Of a stretch of DNA of 64,000 nucleotides, positions 8,602 through 16,799 are shown in pieces. How positions within the stretch are numbered: the stretch's first letter is position 1; the number at the start of each line of letters is the position of its first letter. Under the pieces are notes generated by a model that saw only the letters and a program-made list of their open reading frames with translations, had not been told where the DNA came from and did no database searches. The position numbers were made by a program, and so were the translations under genes. The DNA comes from an uncultured Myxococcales bacterium (GTDB lineage: Bacteria > Myxococcota_A > UBA9042 > CAIXZC01): positions 94,229 through 158,228 of the forward strand of contig CAITUV010000066.1 in assembly GCA_903895725.1 (NCBI GenBank), read 5' to 3'.

Positions 8602-9501
8602 ATGCACGCATTGCACGGATATCTTCTCCTCGACAAGCCGGCCGGCCGCACGTCGGCTCAAGTGGTCCGGGCGATCTCCCGCATGACCTATGATGCCCGC
8701 TGCGGCCACCTGGGCACGCTTGATCCGATGGCCACCGGGCTGCTGGTCGCCTGCCTCGGCGATGCGCTCAAGCTCGTCCCCTTCCTTCAGAAAGGACTCA
8801 AGCGATACATCGCAGAGGTCCGCTTCGGGCTGGCCACGGACACGTGCGACATGGACGGCCAGATCGTCGGCAAGGCCGAAGTGCCCGCTGCACTTCAGGA
8901 TCGCATCACCCGGGTGCTCAAGCGGTTCGTCGGGACGATTCAGCAGGTTCCGCCCGTGTTCAGTGCCATCAAAGTGAAGGGACGACGCCTTTACAAGGCA
9001 GCCCGGAAGGGCGAGGAAGTGGAGGCTCCGGTCCGCGAGATCACCATCCAGGACATCACCGTGGTCTCGCGGCGGGAGGATTCGGTCGTCCTCGACGTCC
9101 GCTGCTCAGCCGGCACATACATCCGGGCGCTGGCCCGCGACCTCGGTGATGCCGTGAACTGCCCGGCGGTGCTGGCCTCGCTGCGTCGCATTGAGAGTGC
9201 TCCGTTTCACCTCGACAAGGCCGTCCCGTTCGAGCTGCTCGAGAGCGGCCGGGAAAAGGTCCAGGACCATATCGCTCCTCTCACGGCCTACCTCCCCAAC
9301 CTCCCGCACCTCGAGCTGTCGAGCCGCCAGGCAAAGCTGGCACGCACCGGCAGACCCCTTGCCGAATTGGAGGGGATACCGCAGGGCACGACGCTCCTGC
9401 TTGACGGAGCGGGCCGCCTGATCGCAATTGGCGAAGGGGAAGGAGAGCCCAGGGTGATGCGCATCCGCCGGGTCTTCACAGGCCCCCAGTCCGAAGAATA
9501 G
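8602..9501 (+). CDS. truB: tRNA pseudouridine-55 synthase TruB
   Basis: TruB converts U55 in the T-loop of tRNAs to pseudouridine. The 299-residue product carries the catalytic motif GHLGTLDPMATGLL with the nucleophilic Asp at about residue 41. It also has the conserved PPxFSAIKVKGRRLYKAARKG segment near 115-135 and the CSAGTYIRALARDLG motif near 169-183. A C-terminal domain of about 90 residues follows. It closes the rimP operon and faces the minus-strand gene at 9540-10361. Confidence 0.95.
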   Translation: MHALHGYLLLDKPAGRTSAQVVRAISRMTYDARCGHLGTLDPMATGLLVACLGDALKLVPFLQKGLKRYIAEVRFGLATDTCDMDGQIVGKAEVPAALQDRITRVLKRFVGTIQQVPPVFSAIKVKGRRLYKAARKGEEVEAPVREITIQDITVVSRREDSVVLDVRCSAGTYIRALARDLGDAVNCPAVLASLRRIESAPFHLDKAVPFELLESGREKVQDHIAPLTAYLPNLPHLELSSRQAKLARTGRPLAELEGIPQGTTLLLDGAGRLIAIGEGEGEPRVMRIRRVFTGPQSEE

Positions 9502-9539
9502 CCTAGCAGGTTCCGCTGCCTGACGAACGACTCAGGTGC

Positions 9540-10361
9540 CTAGTGGGTGGGAGCAGTCGGGCTCTCCGCCTTTGGTGCGGAAACCGGGGCCGGCGTAGGG
9601 GTCGGTTGTCCAGCCGGCGGAGCCGCCAGGAAAGCCGGCGCAGGCGTGGGCGCCGTTCCCGTCGGCGCTGGCTGCGTGCCCGTCGGAGCGGGCTGCGTGC
9701 CCGTCGGAGCGGGCTGCGTTCCCGTCGGCGCTGGCTGCGTGCCCGTCGGAGCGGGGCGCTTCTCCGGCTCGTCGGGCGGATTGACCACCGGAACCGTGGG
9801 GATGGGCCCACGGAAGGGCCTGATGGGGACGGCTTTCCGTTCGATGGGGCGAGCCGGCGTCGAGGCGGCCGGATTCTCGGGGCGAGGCTCGGGCCTGGCC
9901 TCGGATGGGTTCTCGGACGAATCCTCCACACCGATCAGGTTCGCCGTGACCGCCAGGATCAGAATGCCGTTCTTGTACCGATGCCCGGCCTGGAAGAAGA
10001 GCCCGCCGTTCTTGATTCGGATCGTGGTCCTCAGATCCTTGATTTCCATGGTGAGCTTGATGAACTCACCCTGGATGTCGCGGAACCTCAGCTTCAGGGA
10101 GGTCTGATCCGGCAGAGCCACTTCGCCGGTCTCGTCGAGGCGGAGCCTGACAACGCGGTTGTCGAGCTGCCTGAACGATGTGTAGCGCGTTCCGAAGCTC
10201 TTCTTGAGGTATTTCCCGATGCTCTCGGAAAGCTGCGGATCGATGAGCGTTCCTTGCCGGGAAGCCAGCATCACCCGGACACGGAACTTCACTTCCTGAC
10301 CATGCGCAGCCTGGCAGAGAAACACCAGAAGAAGAAGGATTGGAACCGCCACGTGCTTCAT
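9540..10361 (-). CDS. Secreted hypothetical protein with PTGTQPA repeats
   Basis: Not a recognised family. The 273-residue product has a clear signal peptide (hydrophobic core VPILLLLVFL, cleavage near AHG-Q at about 21). A folded-looking region of mostly beta pattern follows at about 22-135. The tail is rich in Pro, Thr and Ala, with five near-perfect seven-residue PTGTQPA units around 205-240, suggesting a flexible spacer or cell-wall-spanning segment. Its ATG overlaps the stop of the anti-sigma gene by four bases (ATGA), so it is translated with the sigma/anti-sigma pair. It could be a sensor or effector of that envelope-response unit, but that is inference from position. Confidence 0.7.
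   Translation of the reverse strand: MKHVAVPILLLLVFLCQAAHGQEVKFRVRVMLASRQGTLIDPQLSESIGKYLKKSFGTRYTSFRQLDNRVVRLRLDETGEVALPDQTSLKLRFRDIQGEFIKLTMEIKDLRTTIRIKNGGLFFQAGHRYKNGILILAVTANLIGVEDSSENPSEARPEPRPENPAASTPARPIERKAVPIRPFRGPIPTVPVVNPPDEPEKRPAPTGTQPAPTGTQPAPTGTQPAPTGTQPAPTGTAPTPAPAFLAAPPAGQPTPTPAPVSAPKAESPTAPTH
9658..9762. repeat. Five 21-bp tandem repeats inside the secreted protein gene
   Basis: Units of 21 bases start at 9658, 9679, 9700, 9721 and 9742 and differ by only a few bases (GGAGCG versus GGCGCT variants). They encode the PTGTQPA units on the minus strand. The near-identity at DNA level suggests recent copy-number change. Confidence 0.85.
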
Positions 10362-11065
10362 ATTCGATTGTCCTCCCCCGGCTCCGGCGAGCCCTCCCCC
10401 TCGAAATGCCAGACGACGGCAGGGGCATCACCATCCGGATCGACATCCACGATCACCGTGCCCGAATCGACCTGGTAGTAGGTCACGTAGCACTCGTTGC
10501 GCTTGAACGGCTTCTCCTCGTGAGCGGAGCGGCGGTTGGCCGACGCGTCCTGGACCAGCACGTCGGCAGCAGTGCCCTGAGCACCGGCAAGCATCGTCCC
10601 GCTCTCGGCCTCGGCGGGGGCGGCCGGATCGTCAGCGGCCACCTCGACCCTAGCCTTGCCCACGTCCGGCCCTTCGGTCGGCCCGCTCGTGGCGTAGATC
10701 AGGGTGCCCGCTATCACGGCAGCGGCCAGGGCAGCGGCCACGCCGAGAGGGGCTGCAGGCGACACGAGGCCGATCTGATAGCGCTCCAGCCAGGCGAGGA
10801 TCCTCTCCTTCCAGCCGCGCTCCTGGTTCTGGATTCGAGTCATGACTCCCGGGAGCACGGCATCGAGGTTGACGCGCCGGACCTCCTCCACGTAGACCTC
10901 ACGGATGAGGGCCCTCAGCTTCTGCAGGCGGTCGAGCTGCTGCCGGCACTCCTGGCAATGGGCCAGCTCGTTGCGCACGCGGTCGTGCTCCTGCGGGGAG
11001 AGCTCCCCGTCGAGGAACCGCTCCAGCATCTCCCTCACGTCCCGGCATTCGACCTTGTTCGACAT
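10358..11065 (-). CDS. Anti-sigma factor, zinc-finger (zf-HC2) type, membrane-anchored
   Basis: A 235-residue single-pass membrane protein expected to sequester the adjacent ECF sigma factor. The N-terminus (residues 5-45) resembles the anti-sigma zinc-finger domain, with CRDVREMLERFLDGELSP and an HCQECR end giving Cys37-x2-Cys40. The His usually four residues before the first Cys is replaced by Glu33, so classical zinc binding may be altered. One transmembrane segment lies at about residues 108-127 (AAALAAAVIAGTLIYA). The C-terminal region is acidic and presumably periplasmic. It lies 13 bases after the sigma gene. Confidence 0.82.
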   Translation of the reverse strand: MSNKVECRDVREMLERFLDGELSPQEHDRVRNELAHCQECRQQLDRLQKLRALIREVYVEEVRRVNLDAVLPGVMTRIQNQERGWKERILAWLERYQIGLVSPAAPLGVAAALAAAVIAGTLIYATSGPTEGPDVGKARVEVAADDPAAPAEAESGTMLAGAQGTAADVLVQDASANRRSAHEEKPFKRNECYVTYYQVDSGTVIVDVDPDGDAPAVVWHFEGEGSPEPGEDNRI

Positions 11066-11078
11066 GATGCGCCTCCCC

Positions 11079-11672
11079 TCAGTTGACGTAGTGAGACAAC
11101 CGGCTCTGCATCTTCTTCCGGGCGTGGAACAAGCGGCTCATGACCGTACCGATGGAGATGCCCACGACATCGGCGATCTCCTGGTACGACAGCCCCTCGA
11201 GCTCCCGCAGGATGAGCACCTGCCGATGCTTGGGGGGCAGCTTGTCCAGAGCAGCCCGGATCTTCGCGGCCAGCTCCTCCCTCAGAAGCCTGCCCGTGGG
11301 GGTTTCCCTCGATGCCGATGACACCACCGGGAAGACCTCCTCCTGGAGTGCCGGCCCGTGCTTGAACGAGTCGTCGTACTCATAACTCTGGAGCTTCCGT
11401 CTGCGGTAGTGATCGATGCAGATGTTGACCGCAATCCGGTAGATCCAGGTGTAGAACGACGACGTCCCTTCAAAGGAAGGCAGGTGGCGGTGGACACGGA
11501 GGAAGACCTCCTGCGTCTTGTCCATTGCCTCCTGGTGATTGCTAATCATTGAGTAGACAATCATGTAAACCTTCCTCTGATACCGAAGCACGAGCTCCTT
11601 GAAAGCGGCCTGATCTCCCTCCTTTGCTCTCTGCACGAGAATCTTGTCTTCCGCTTCCAAAGGCACCACCAC
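11079..11672 (-). CDS. ECF (RpoE-type) RNA polymerase sigma factor
   Basis: An extracytoplasmic-function sigma factor. Region 2 is visible as AFKELVLRYQRKVYMIVYSM with the DKTQEVFLRVHRHL segment. Region 4 is visible as LPPKHRQVLILRELEGLSYQ followed by the helix-turn-helix EIADVVGISIGTVMSRL. The frame stays open to a GTG at 11777, but a good minus-strand promoter (11722-11750) lies inside that extension. Starts at or after TTG 11693 or GTG 11672/11669/11666 are therefore more likely; 11672 is used here (197 residues, the normal ECF size). No clear ribosome-binding site decides it. The anti-sigma gene follows at once. Confidence 0.85.
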   Translation of the reverse strand: MVVPLEAEDKILVQRAKEGDQAAFKELVLRYQRKVYMIVYSMISNHQEAMDKTQEVFLRVHRHLPSFEGTSSFYTWIYRIAVNICIDHYRRRKLQSYEYDDSFKHGPALQEEVFPVVSSASRETPTGRLLREELAAKIRAALDKLPPKHRQVLILRELEGLSYQEIADVVGISIGTVMSRLFHARKKMQSRLSHYVN

Positions 11673-11721
11673 AAGCCGGTCCAGAGACGTCAACCTGCCG
11701 ACGCTATTCAACCAGAGCGGG

Positions 11722-11750
11722 AGTCTAGCCGGTTTCCCCCGGGATGGCAA
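11722..11750 (-). promoter_or_regulatory. Promoter of the sigma/anti-sigma operon
   Basis: Read on the minus strand: TTGCCA (11750-11745), a 17-base spacer, and TAGACT (11727-11722). This is a housekeeping-type match. Transcription would begin near 11715, which bears on the choice of sigma-factor start codon. Confidence 0.5.
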
Positions 11751-11785
11751 CTTCGAACGAGGCGGAGAATCCGCCACGGAGGTGA

Positions 11786-11814
11786 TTGACAGTTCAGGGG
11801 CCGTTCTCTAGAGT
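11786..11814 (+). promoter_or_regulatory. Promoter of the sulfur amino-acid cluster
   Basis: TTGACA (11786-11791), a 17-base spacer and TAGAGT (11809-11814). Transcription should begin near 11821, about 23 bases before the ATG at 11844. Confidence 0.6.
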
Positions 11815-11843
11815 GTGCGGCACGAACCGTGGAGGAAGGGACC

Positions 11844-13214
11844 ATGAGAGTGTTCGACAACATCCTGGACGCCATCGGGCAGACGCCGATGGTTCGATTG
11901 AGCAAGCTGGCACCGGAGGGGGGCGCTGAGCTGTATGCCAAGTGCGAGTACCTGAATCCGGGGGGAAGCATCAAGGACCGCATGGCGGTTCACATCGTCC
12001 GCAAGGCATTGGAGACCGGAGAGCTGCAGCAGGGGGGTCTCATCGTTGAAAACACGTCGGGCAACACGGGAGCAGGGCTGGCCTTGATCTCCGCGGTATA
12101 CGGATGCAAGCTCATCCTGACCATGCCGGACAAGATGAGCCAGGAGAAGATCGACACGCTGCGTGCGTTCGGGGCCAAGGTCGTGGTGACGCCGACCAAC
12201 GTTCCTGCGGAGCACCCGGACAGCTACTACGAGACGGCCAAGAGAATTGCGCGGGAGGCGCCGGGGTCGTTCTACGTGAACCAGTATCACAACAAGGCGA
12301 ACATCGAGGCGCACTACCGATCGACTGCCCCGGAGATCGCAGCGGACATGGGCGGACAGGTCGACGCCATCGTCATGGGAGTCGGCACGGGCGGCACGAT
12401 CAGCGGCGTCGGGCGGTACTTCAAGGAGAACCACCCGAACACGAAGATCATCGGCGTGGACCCGGTCGGTTCGATATACTATGACCTGTTCAAGACGGGG
12501 CGGATGACTCAGCCGCACGTGTACAAGGTCGAAGGAATCGGAGAGGACATGGTGTGCGGTGCGCTGGACATGTCGGTCATTGACGACATGTATCAGGTCA
12601 ACGATCGGGAATGCTTCCTGGCGGCCCGTCGGATGGCACGGGAGGAGGGGCTCCTGGTCGGAGGCTCCAGCGGTGCGGCGATGTCGGTGGCGATCCAGGT
12701 GGCCCGCAAGCTCGGGGCCGGCAAACGGGTGGTCGCAGTGCTCCCGGATCACGGAAACCGCTACCTGTCGAAGTTCTACAGCGACGAGTGGATGCGGGTG
12801 AACGGGTTCTTCGACGAGGCATCCGAGGCGACAGCCGGCGACGTCGCTCGTGCGCGTGAGCGTGCGATCATCTGGGTCATGCGCGACGATACCATCGGGG
12901 ATGCGGCGCATCACATGAAGGCGAAGAACATCTCCCAGGCTCCGGTGAAGGATCCTGCAGGCCGCCTGGTGGGAAGTGTATCGGAGCGGGCGCTCCTGAC
13001 GGCCCTGGTGTCCGGCGTAGGTCCACAGGCGCCGGTCTCCAAAGTGATGGACCGGAAGATGCCGGTTCTGCGTCCGGAGACGAGTCTGGCCAAGGTTTCG
13101 GAGTTGCTGCTGGGAGTAAGCGCAGTACTGGTGGGCATCGGGGAGACGGAAGGGGAGATTGGCGGGATTCTGACGCGAATCGACCTCATTGAGCATCTCA
13201 ACGCGGGGAAGTGA
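11844..13214 (+). CDS. cbs: Cystathionine beta-synthase with C-terminal CBS domains
   Basis: A PLP enzyme of the cysteine synthase fold that condenses serine with homocysteine to cystathionine. The start ATG 11844 follows GGAGGAAGGG. In the 456-residue product the PLP lysine lies in NPGGSIKDRMA (about residue 43) and the substrate loop is TSGNTGAG (about 72-79). GVGTGGTISG is the phosphate-binding loop. From about residue 345 two CBS (Bateman) domains follow, suggesting allosteric control, for example by an adenosyl ligand. There is no N-terminal haem-binding extension as in animal enzymes. The gene 12 bases downstream encodes the partner cystathionine enzyme, giving a reverse transsulfuration pair. 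Confidence 0.9.
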   Translation: MRVFDNILDAIGQTPMVRLSKLAPEGGAELYAKCEYLNPGGSIKDRMAVHIVRKALETGELQQGGLIVENTSGNTGAGLALISAVYGCKLILTMPDKMSQEKIDTLRAFGAKVVVTPTNVPAEHPDSYYETAKRIAREAPGSFYVNQYHNKANIEAHYRSTAPEIAADMGGQVDAIVMGVGTGGTISGVGRYFKENHPNTKIIGVDPVGSIYYDLFKTGRMTQPHVYKVEGIGEDMVCGALDMSVIDDMYQVNDRECFLAARRMAREEGLLVGGSSGAAMSVAIQVARKLGAGKRVVAVLPDHGNRYLSKFYSDEWMRVNGFFDEASEATAGDVARARERAIIWVMRDDTIGDAAHHMKAKNISQAPVKDPAGRLVGSVSERALLTALVSGVGPQAPVSKVMDRKMPVLRPETSLAKVSELLLGVSAVLVGIGETEGEIGGILTRIDLIEHLNAGK

Positions 13215-13226
13215 CAAGGAGGCCCG

Positions 13227-14369
13227 ATGAAGTTCAACACGAAAGCGATTCACTCGGGCCAGGAGCCTGAGAAGCGGACGGGGGCGGTGGTCGTGCCGGT
13301 CTTCCAGACCTCGACCTATGCGCAGGAGAGTCCGGGCAAGCATACCGGATACGAGTACTCGCGGACTCAGAACCCGACCCGGGAGGCCCTGGAGGCTTGC
13401 GTCGCAGCTCTCGAGGGCGGACGGCACGGCATCGCGTTTGCGTCCGGACTTGCGGCCGAGGATGCGCTGATGCACACGCTGTCGGCGGGCGACCGGGTGG
13501 TGTGCTCGGACGACGTGTACGGTGGCACGTACCGGCAGTTCGAACGGGTGTTCCGCAAGCACGGGATCGACTTTGCCTGGGTGGACACGTCGGTGACGGC
13601 GAACGTGGAGAAGGCGTTGGAGAAGGGGGCGAAGATCCTCTGGATCGAGACGCCGACCAATCCGATGTTGAAGCTCACGGACATTCGAGCGGTGTCGGCC
13701 CTGGCCAGGAAGGCGGGGGCGCTGACCGTGGTCGACAACACCTTCTCGTCCCCGTTCTTCCAGAACCCGCTGGAGCTTGGGGCCGACGTGGTGATGCACT
13801 CGAGCACGAAGTACCTGGGAGGGCACAGCGACGTCGTGGGTGGAATCATCATCGTTCGCGAGGACGAGCTGGCGCAGCGCCTGCGGTTCGTGCAGAACGC
13901 CGTCGGCGGTGTCCCGGGACCATGGGATGCCTGGCTGGTGCTGAGAGGGGTGAAGACGCTCGGTGTTCGGATGCAGCGCCATTTCGAGAATGCGCTGCAG
14001 GTGGCTCGTTTCCTCGAGTCGCACCCCAAGGTAGAGCGGGTGATCTACCCCTGGCTCGAGTCCCATCCTCAGCATGCGCTGGCCAGGAGCCAGATGTCGG
14101 GAATGAGTGGGATGATCACGATGTATCTGGCCTCGGATCTGGATGGGGCGAGACGTTTCCTCGAGAAGGTGCGTGTCTTCACGCTGGCGGAGAGCCTGGG
14201 CGGCGTGGAATCGCTGATCGAGCATCCGGCCATCATGACGCATGCGAGCGTTCCGCCGCAAATCCGCGGCTCTCTCGGCATTGCGGACACGTTGGTGCGG
14301 TTGTCGGTGGGGATCGAGGACGTGTCGGATCTTCTCTCGGATCTGGACGCGGCGTTGGCCGCAGTGTAA
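13227..14369 (+). CDS. Cystathionine gamma-lyase / gamma-synthase family PLP enzyme
   Basis: A 380-residue Cys/Met-metabolism PLP enzyme. The PLP-binding lysine is in MHSSTKYLGGHSD near residue 195. The family motifs YEYSRTQNPTR (near 43-53) and WIETPTNPML (near 146-155) are present. The C-terminal ESLGGVESLIEHPA segment is typical of lyases and synthases. Next to cystathionine beta-synthase the likeliest role is cleavage of cystathionine to cysteine, 2-oxobutyrate and ammonia, but gamma-synthase or O-acylhomoserine sulfhydrylase activity cannot be excluded by eye. The start ATG has AAGGAGG seven bases upstream. Confidence 0.88.
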   Translation: MKFNTKAIHSGQEPEKRTGAVVVPVFQTSTYAQESPGKHTGYEYSRTQNPTREALEACVAALEGGRHGIAFASGLAAEDALMHTLSAGDRVVCSDDVYGGTYRQFERVFRKHGIDFAWVDTSVTANVEKALEKGAKILWIETPTNPMLKLTDIRAVSALARKAGALTVVDNTFSSPFFQNPLELGADVVMHSSTKYLGGHSDVVGGIIIVREDELAQRLRFVQNAVGGVPGPWDAWLVLRGVKTLGVRMQRHFENALQVARFLESHPKVERVIYPWLESHPQHALARSQMSGMSGMITMYLASDLDGARRFLEKVRVFTLAESLGGVESLIEHPAIMTHASVPPQIRGSLGIADTLVRLSVGIEDVSDLLSDLDAALAAV

Positions 14370-14486
14370 GTTCGGTTCCAGGTAGCGTTGGAAACCAGGT
14401 GGGTAATGGAGGGGATCCAGGGGTTCCGGCTTGAACATGGCGGAGAGGATTCCTACTTATTCTATCGGATTTATCCTGGCTATGGG

Positions 14487-14506
14487 CTCGGGCGTTCCGG
14501 CCCGAG
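14487..14506 (+). other. Hairpin in the spacer before cysK
   Basis: CTCGGGC (14487-14493) pairs perfectly with GCCCGAG (14500-14506) around a 6-base loop. No T-run follows, so it is not a standard terminator. It lies in the 199-base gap between the cystathionine lyase gene and cysK and may be a pause, processing or regulatory structure. No riboswitch family was recognised here. Confidence 0.4.
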
Positions 14507-14568
14507 AGCGGGATCGACAGAATCCAATGCCGGTAGAGCACCGGCGGTCCTGAATCGGAGGGAATGAG

Positions 14569-15543
14569 ATGGAGAAGACGGTGGAGCGCAGGAATCGGCC
14601 TCGGATTGCAGCAGATGTGACGGAGCTGGTGGGGAACACGCCGCTGGTCTACCTGGATCGGTTGGCCAAGGGGTTGCCCGGCCGCGTCGCTGCCAAGCTC
14701 GAGTTCTTCAACCCGGCCTCGAGCGTGAAGGACCGGATCGGGTATGCGATGCTCGATGCGGCGGAGCGTTCGGGTGCGCTCAAGCCCGGGATGCTCATCG
14801 TGGAGCCGACGAGCGGAAACACGGGCATCGCTCTTGCGTTCGTGGCGGCGGTCAAGGGATACGAGCTGCTCCTGGTCATGCCGGACACCATGAGCGTGGA
14901 GCGGCGCAAGCTGCTGACGGTGTTTGGAGCGAAGCTGGAGCTGACCCCCGGGGCGCAGGGGATGAAGGGGGCTGTGGCACGGGCGACCGAGATCGTAGCT
15001 GCCAATCCCAACTGCTACATGCCGCAGCAGTTCGCCAACCCGGCGAACCCGGAGATTCACCGGAAGACCACGGCCCCGGAGATCTGGGAAGATACCGAGG
15101 GGAAGGTGGACATCCTGGTCGCCGGCGTCGGCACGGGCGGCACGATCACGGGCGTTTCGGAGGTGCTCAAGAAGCTGAAGCCGTCGTTCCGGGCGGTGGC
15201 GGTGGAGCCGAGCGCCTCTCCGGTGCTCTCGGGAGGGTCTCCGGGGCCGCACAAGATCCAGGGGATCGGGGCGGGTTTCGTGCCGGACGTCCTCGGGCGG
15301 GACCTGATCGACGAGGTGATCCAGATTGGCAACGACGAGGCGGGGGAGTCTGCAAGGAAGCTCGCCTCGGTCGAGGGACTGCTGGCCGGCATTTCGAGCG
15401 GTGCTGCGGTTGCGGCAGCGCTGAAAGTGGCATCACGATCGGACTCTGCCGGCAAGCTCATCGTCGTGGTGCTGCCCGACACGGGAGAGCGGTACCTGTC
15501 CACCTGGCTCTTCGAGGAGCAGTTCAAGACTGCGGGCCTGTAG
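14569..15543 (+). CDS. cysK: Cysteine synthase A (O-acetylserine sulfhydrylase)
   Basis: Makes cysteine from O-acetylserine and sulfide. The 324-residue product has the PLP lysine in NPASSVKDRIG (about residue 46), the substrate loop TSGNTGI (about 82-88) and the glycine loop GVGTGGTITG. The C-terminal segment LAGISSGAAVAA is also diagnostic of the O-acetylserine type. It has no CBS domains, unlike the paralogue at 11844. ATG 14569 has GGAGGGAATGAG upstream. It is followed within a few bases by the LarE-type gene. Confidence 0.92.
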   Translation: MEKTVERRNRPRIAADVTELVGNTPLVYLDRLAKGLPGRVAAKLEFFNPASSVKDRIGYAMLDAAERSGALKPGMLIVEPTSGNTGIALAFVAAVKGYELLLVMPDTMSVERRKLLTVFGAKLELTPGAQGMKGAVARATEIVAANPNCYMPQQFANPANPEIHRKTTAPEIWEDTEGKVDILVAGVGTGGTITGVSEVLKKLKPSFRAVAVEPSASPVLSGGSPGPHKIQGIGAGFVPDVLGRDLIDEVIQIGNDEAGESARKLASVEGLLAGISSGAAVAAALKVASRSDSAGKLIVVVLPDTGERYLSTWLFEEQFKTAGL

Positions 15544-15582
15544 GCTGTGTCGACCCCGTTCAGCAAGGAGCAGCCGTCCGCG

Positions 15583-16419
15583 ATGGAGCACGCCGACATC
15601 ACTGCTAGACCGTGCCTGGCGAAGTACTCCCGCTTGTTGGACATACTGCGCTCCCTCAACAGCGTGGTGGTTGCGTTCTCGGGGGGGGTCGACAGCTCGC
15701 TGCTCCTGGCCGCAGCGGTCGAGGCGCTGCCGGGCAAGGTGCTCGCTGCGCTGGCCCGGTCGCCGAGCCTCCCGGCGGCGGATCTGGCCGATGCGAGAGG
15801 GCTTGCGGCCCGCCTCGGAGCGGAGCTGGTCGAGGTGGAGACTCACGAGATCGAGGATCCGAACTACCGCTCCAACCCACCGGATCGATGCTTCCACTGC
15901 AAGAGGCACCTGTTCTCGAAGCTGCTGGCTCTGGCGGGGGAACGGGGGCTCGAGCACGTGGTGGAAGGCAGCAACGTCGATGATGCAAGGGACTACCGCC
16001 CCGGGCGGCGGGCCATTGCGGAGCTCGAGGTCCGGTCGCCCCTGGCGGAGGCCGGCCTGACGAAGGGGGAGATCCGCGAGCTCCTGCAGCGCAAGGGACT
16101 CGCTGCCTGGGAGAAGCCGTCCCAGGCCTGCCTGGCCTCACGGGTTCCTTACGGGCAGGCCATCACGCCCGAGAGGCTCAGTCGAATCGATGCTGCAGAG
16201 CGGGCCGTTCGGTCCCTGGGGTTTCGATGTGTCCGCGTTCGCGACTTCGGGCACCTGGCGGTAGTCGAAGTGGGGACCGACGAGCTCGATCATCTGTTCG
16301 ATCCTGCCGTGAGGGGGGAGGTCACAATTCAGGTCCTCGGGGCGGGCTATCGCTCCGTGGCCCTCGATGCCCGGGGGTACCGGACCGGCTCGCTCAACGC
16401 AGCCCTTCCCCTCGGCTGA
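15583..16419 (+). CDS. larE: LarE-type ATP-dependent sacrificial sulfur transferase
   Basis: LarE adenylates a substrate carboxylate and donates sulfur from its own cysteine, classically to build the nickel-pincer cofactor of lactate racemase. The product (278 residues from this start) has the PP-loop AFSGGVDSS at about 31-39 and Cys103/Cys106 in RCFHCK. The key sulfur-donor Cys183 lies in SQACLASRVPYG, matching the catalytic cysteine context in the Lactobacillus enzyme. The start could instead be GTG 15547, three bases after cysK; ATG 15583 has AAGGAG about 13 bases upstream. No larB or larC gene is present in the window, so its acceptor is unknown. Its place behind cysteine biosynthesis fits a sulfur-transfer role. 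Confidence 0.85.
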   Translation: MEHADITARPCLAKYSRLLDILRSLNSVVVAFSGGVDSSLLLAAAVEALPGKVLAALARSPSLPAADLADARGLAARLGAELVEVETHEIEDPNYRSNPPDRCFHCKRHLFSKLLALAGERGLEHVVEGSNVDDARDYRPGRRAIAELEVRSPLAEAGLTKGEIRELLQRKGLAAWEKPSQACLASRVPYGQAITPERLSRIDAAERAVRSLGFRCVRVRDFGHLAVVEVGTDELDHLFDPAVRGEVTIQVLGAGYRSVALDARGYRTGSLNAALPLG

Positions 16420-16453
16420 GTGTACTCCTTGCCAGCCCGCTGGAAGTTTGCGC

Positions 16454-16482
16454 TTGACACAGGGACATGCCCCCTGTTCAAT
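16454..16482 (+). promoter_or_regulatory. Promoter of small protein A
   Basis: TTGACA (16454-16459), a 17-base spacer and TTCAAT (16477-16482), 61 bases from the TTGACA to the ATG. The same CTTGACA element recurs before the other two paralogues at nearly the same distance. Confidence 0.5.
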
Positions 16483-16514
16483 GCTCTGTCAGCAGTTCCG
16501 CTGAAGGAGGGAGT

Positions 16515-16712
16515 ATGCCGACTACATACAAAGTTCGTGTTCGAGTGGAAATTCCAAAGCGCCTCCAGCAAGTTCTGACGGATGCGATGAAGCTGGAAAT
16601 CAAGAGGAAGCTCCAGGACTCCGAAATCTCGAAATACCTAATCGACCCGCCGAACAACTGGTCTCAGGTGGATCAGGTGCTGGACACCATCGTCGTGCAC
16701 TACGACGTGTAG
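16515..16712 (+). CDS. Small paralogous protein A of the radical SAM locus
   Basis: No family recognised. It is a 65-residue protein with no cysteine and no signal peptide. ATG 16515 follows AAGGAGGGAG. The sequence reads as beta-alpha-beta: TYKVRVRVEIP (4-14), an amphipathic helix around 22-44 containing KRKLQD, then VDQVLDTIVVHYDV at the end. It aligns along its whole length with the protein at 17539-17733 and with the C-terminal half of the protein at 16994-17404. Each copy has its own promoter and ribosome-binding site. The genes precede a radical SAM enzyme, so a modified-peptide precursor role is possible, although the regular fold pattern also allows a stand-alone small domain. Confidence 0.75.
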   Translation: MPTTYKVRVRVEIPKRLQQVLTDAMKLEIKRKLQDSEISKYLIDPPNNWSQVDQVLDTIVVHYDV

Positions 16713-16715
16713 TCG

Positions 16716-16799
16716 CTGCCCGCGGGCAGACGTCCGGGCGGAGGCCTGGCTCTCCCCGAGGGGGGCGGGAGCAGAGAAGGCCGACCGCTCCTTGCGGTC
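16716..16799 (+). terminator. Inverted repeats after small gene A, possible terminator
   Basis: A perfect 14-base palindrome CTGCCCGCGGGCAG lies three bases after the stop (16716-16729). A second hairpin, GACCGC (16783-16788) with GCGGTC (16794-16799), is followed by TTGTGT. T-runs are poor, so termination is uncertain. Confidence 0.35.

Noticed and set aside
5951..8611. 886-codon open frame antisense to infB, DUF503 and rbfA
   Set aside because: Composition is Leu/Asp/His-rich mirror sequence of well-supported genes; no family features.
11673..11777. N-terminal extension of the ECF sigma factor to GTG 11777
   Set aside because: A promoter with 17-base spacing lies inside it and the extra residues do not look like sigma region 2; no ribosome-binding site at 11777.
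14370..14568. Possible SAM or T-box type riboswitch before cysK
   Set aside because: Only a single perfect hairpin (14487-14506) is visible; no conserved riboswitch core was found.
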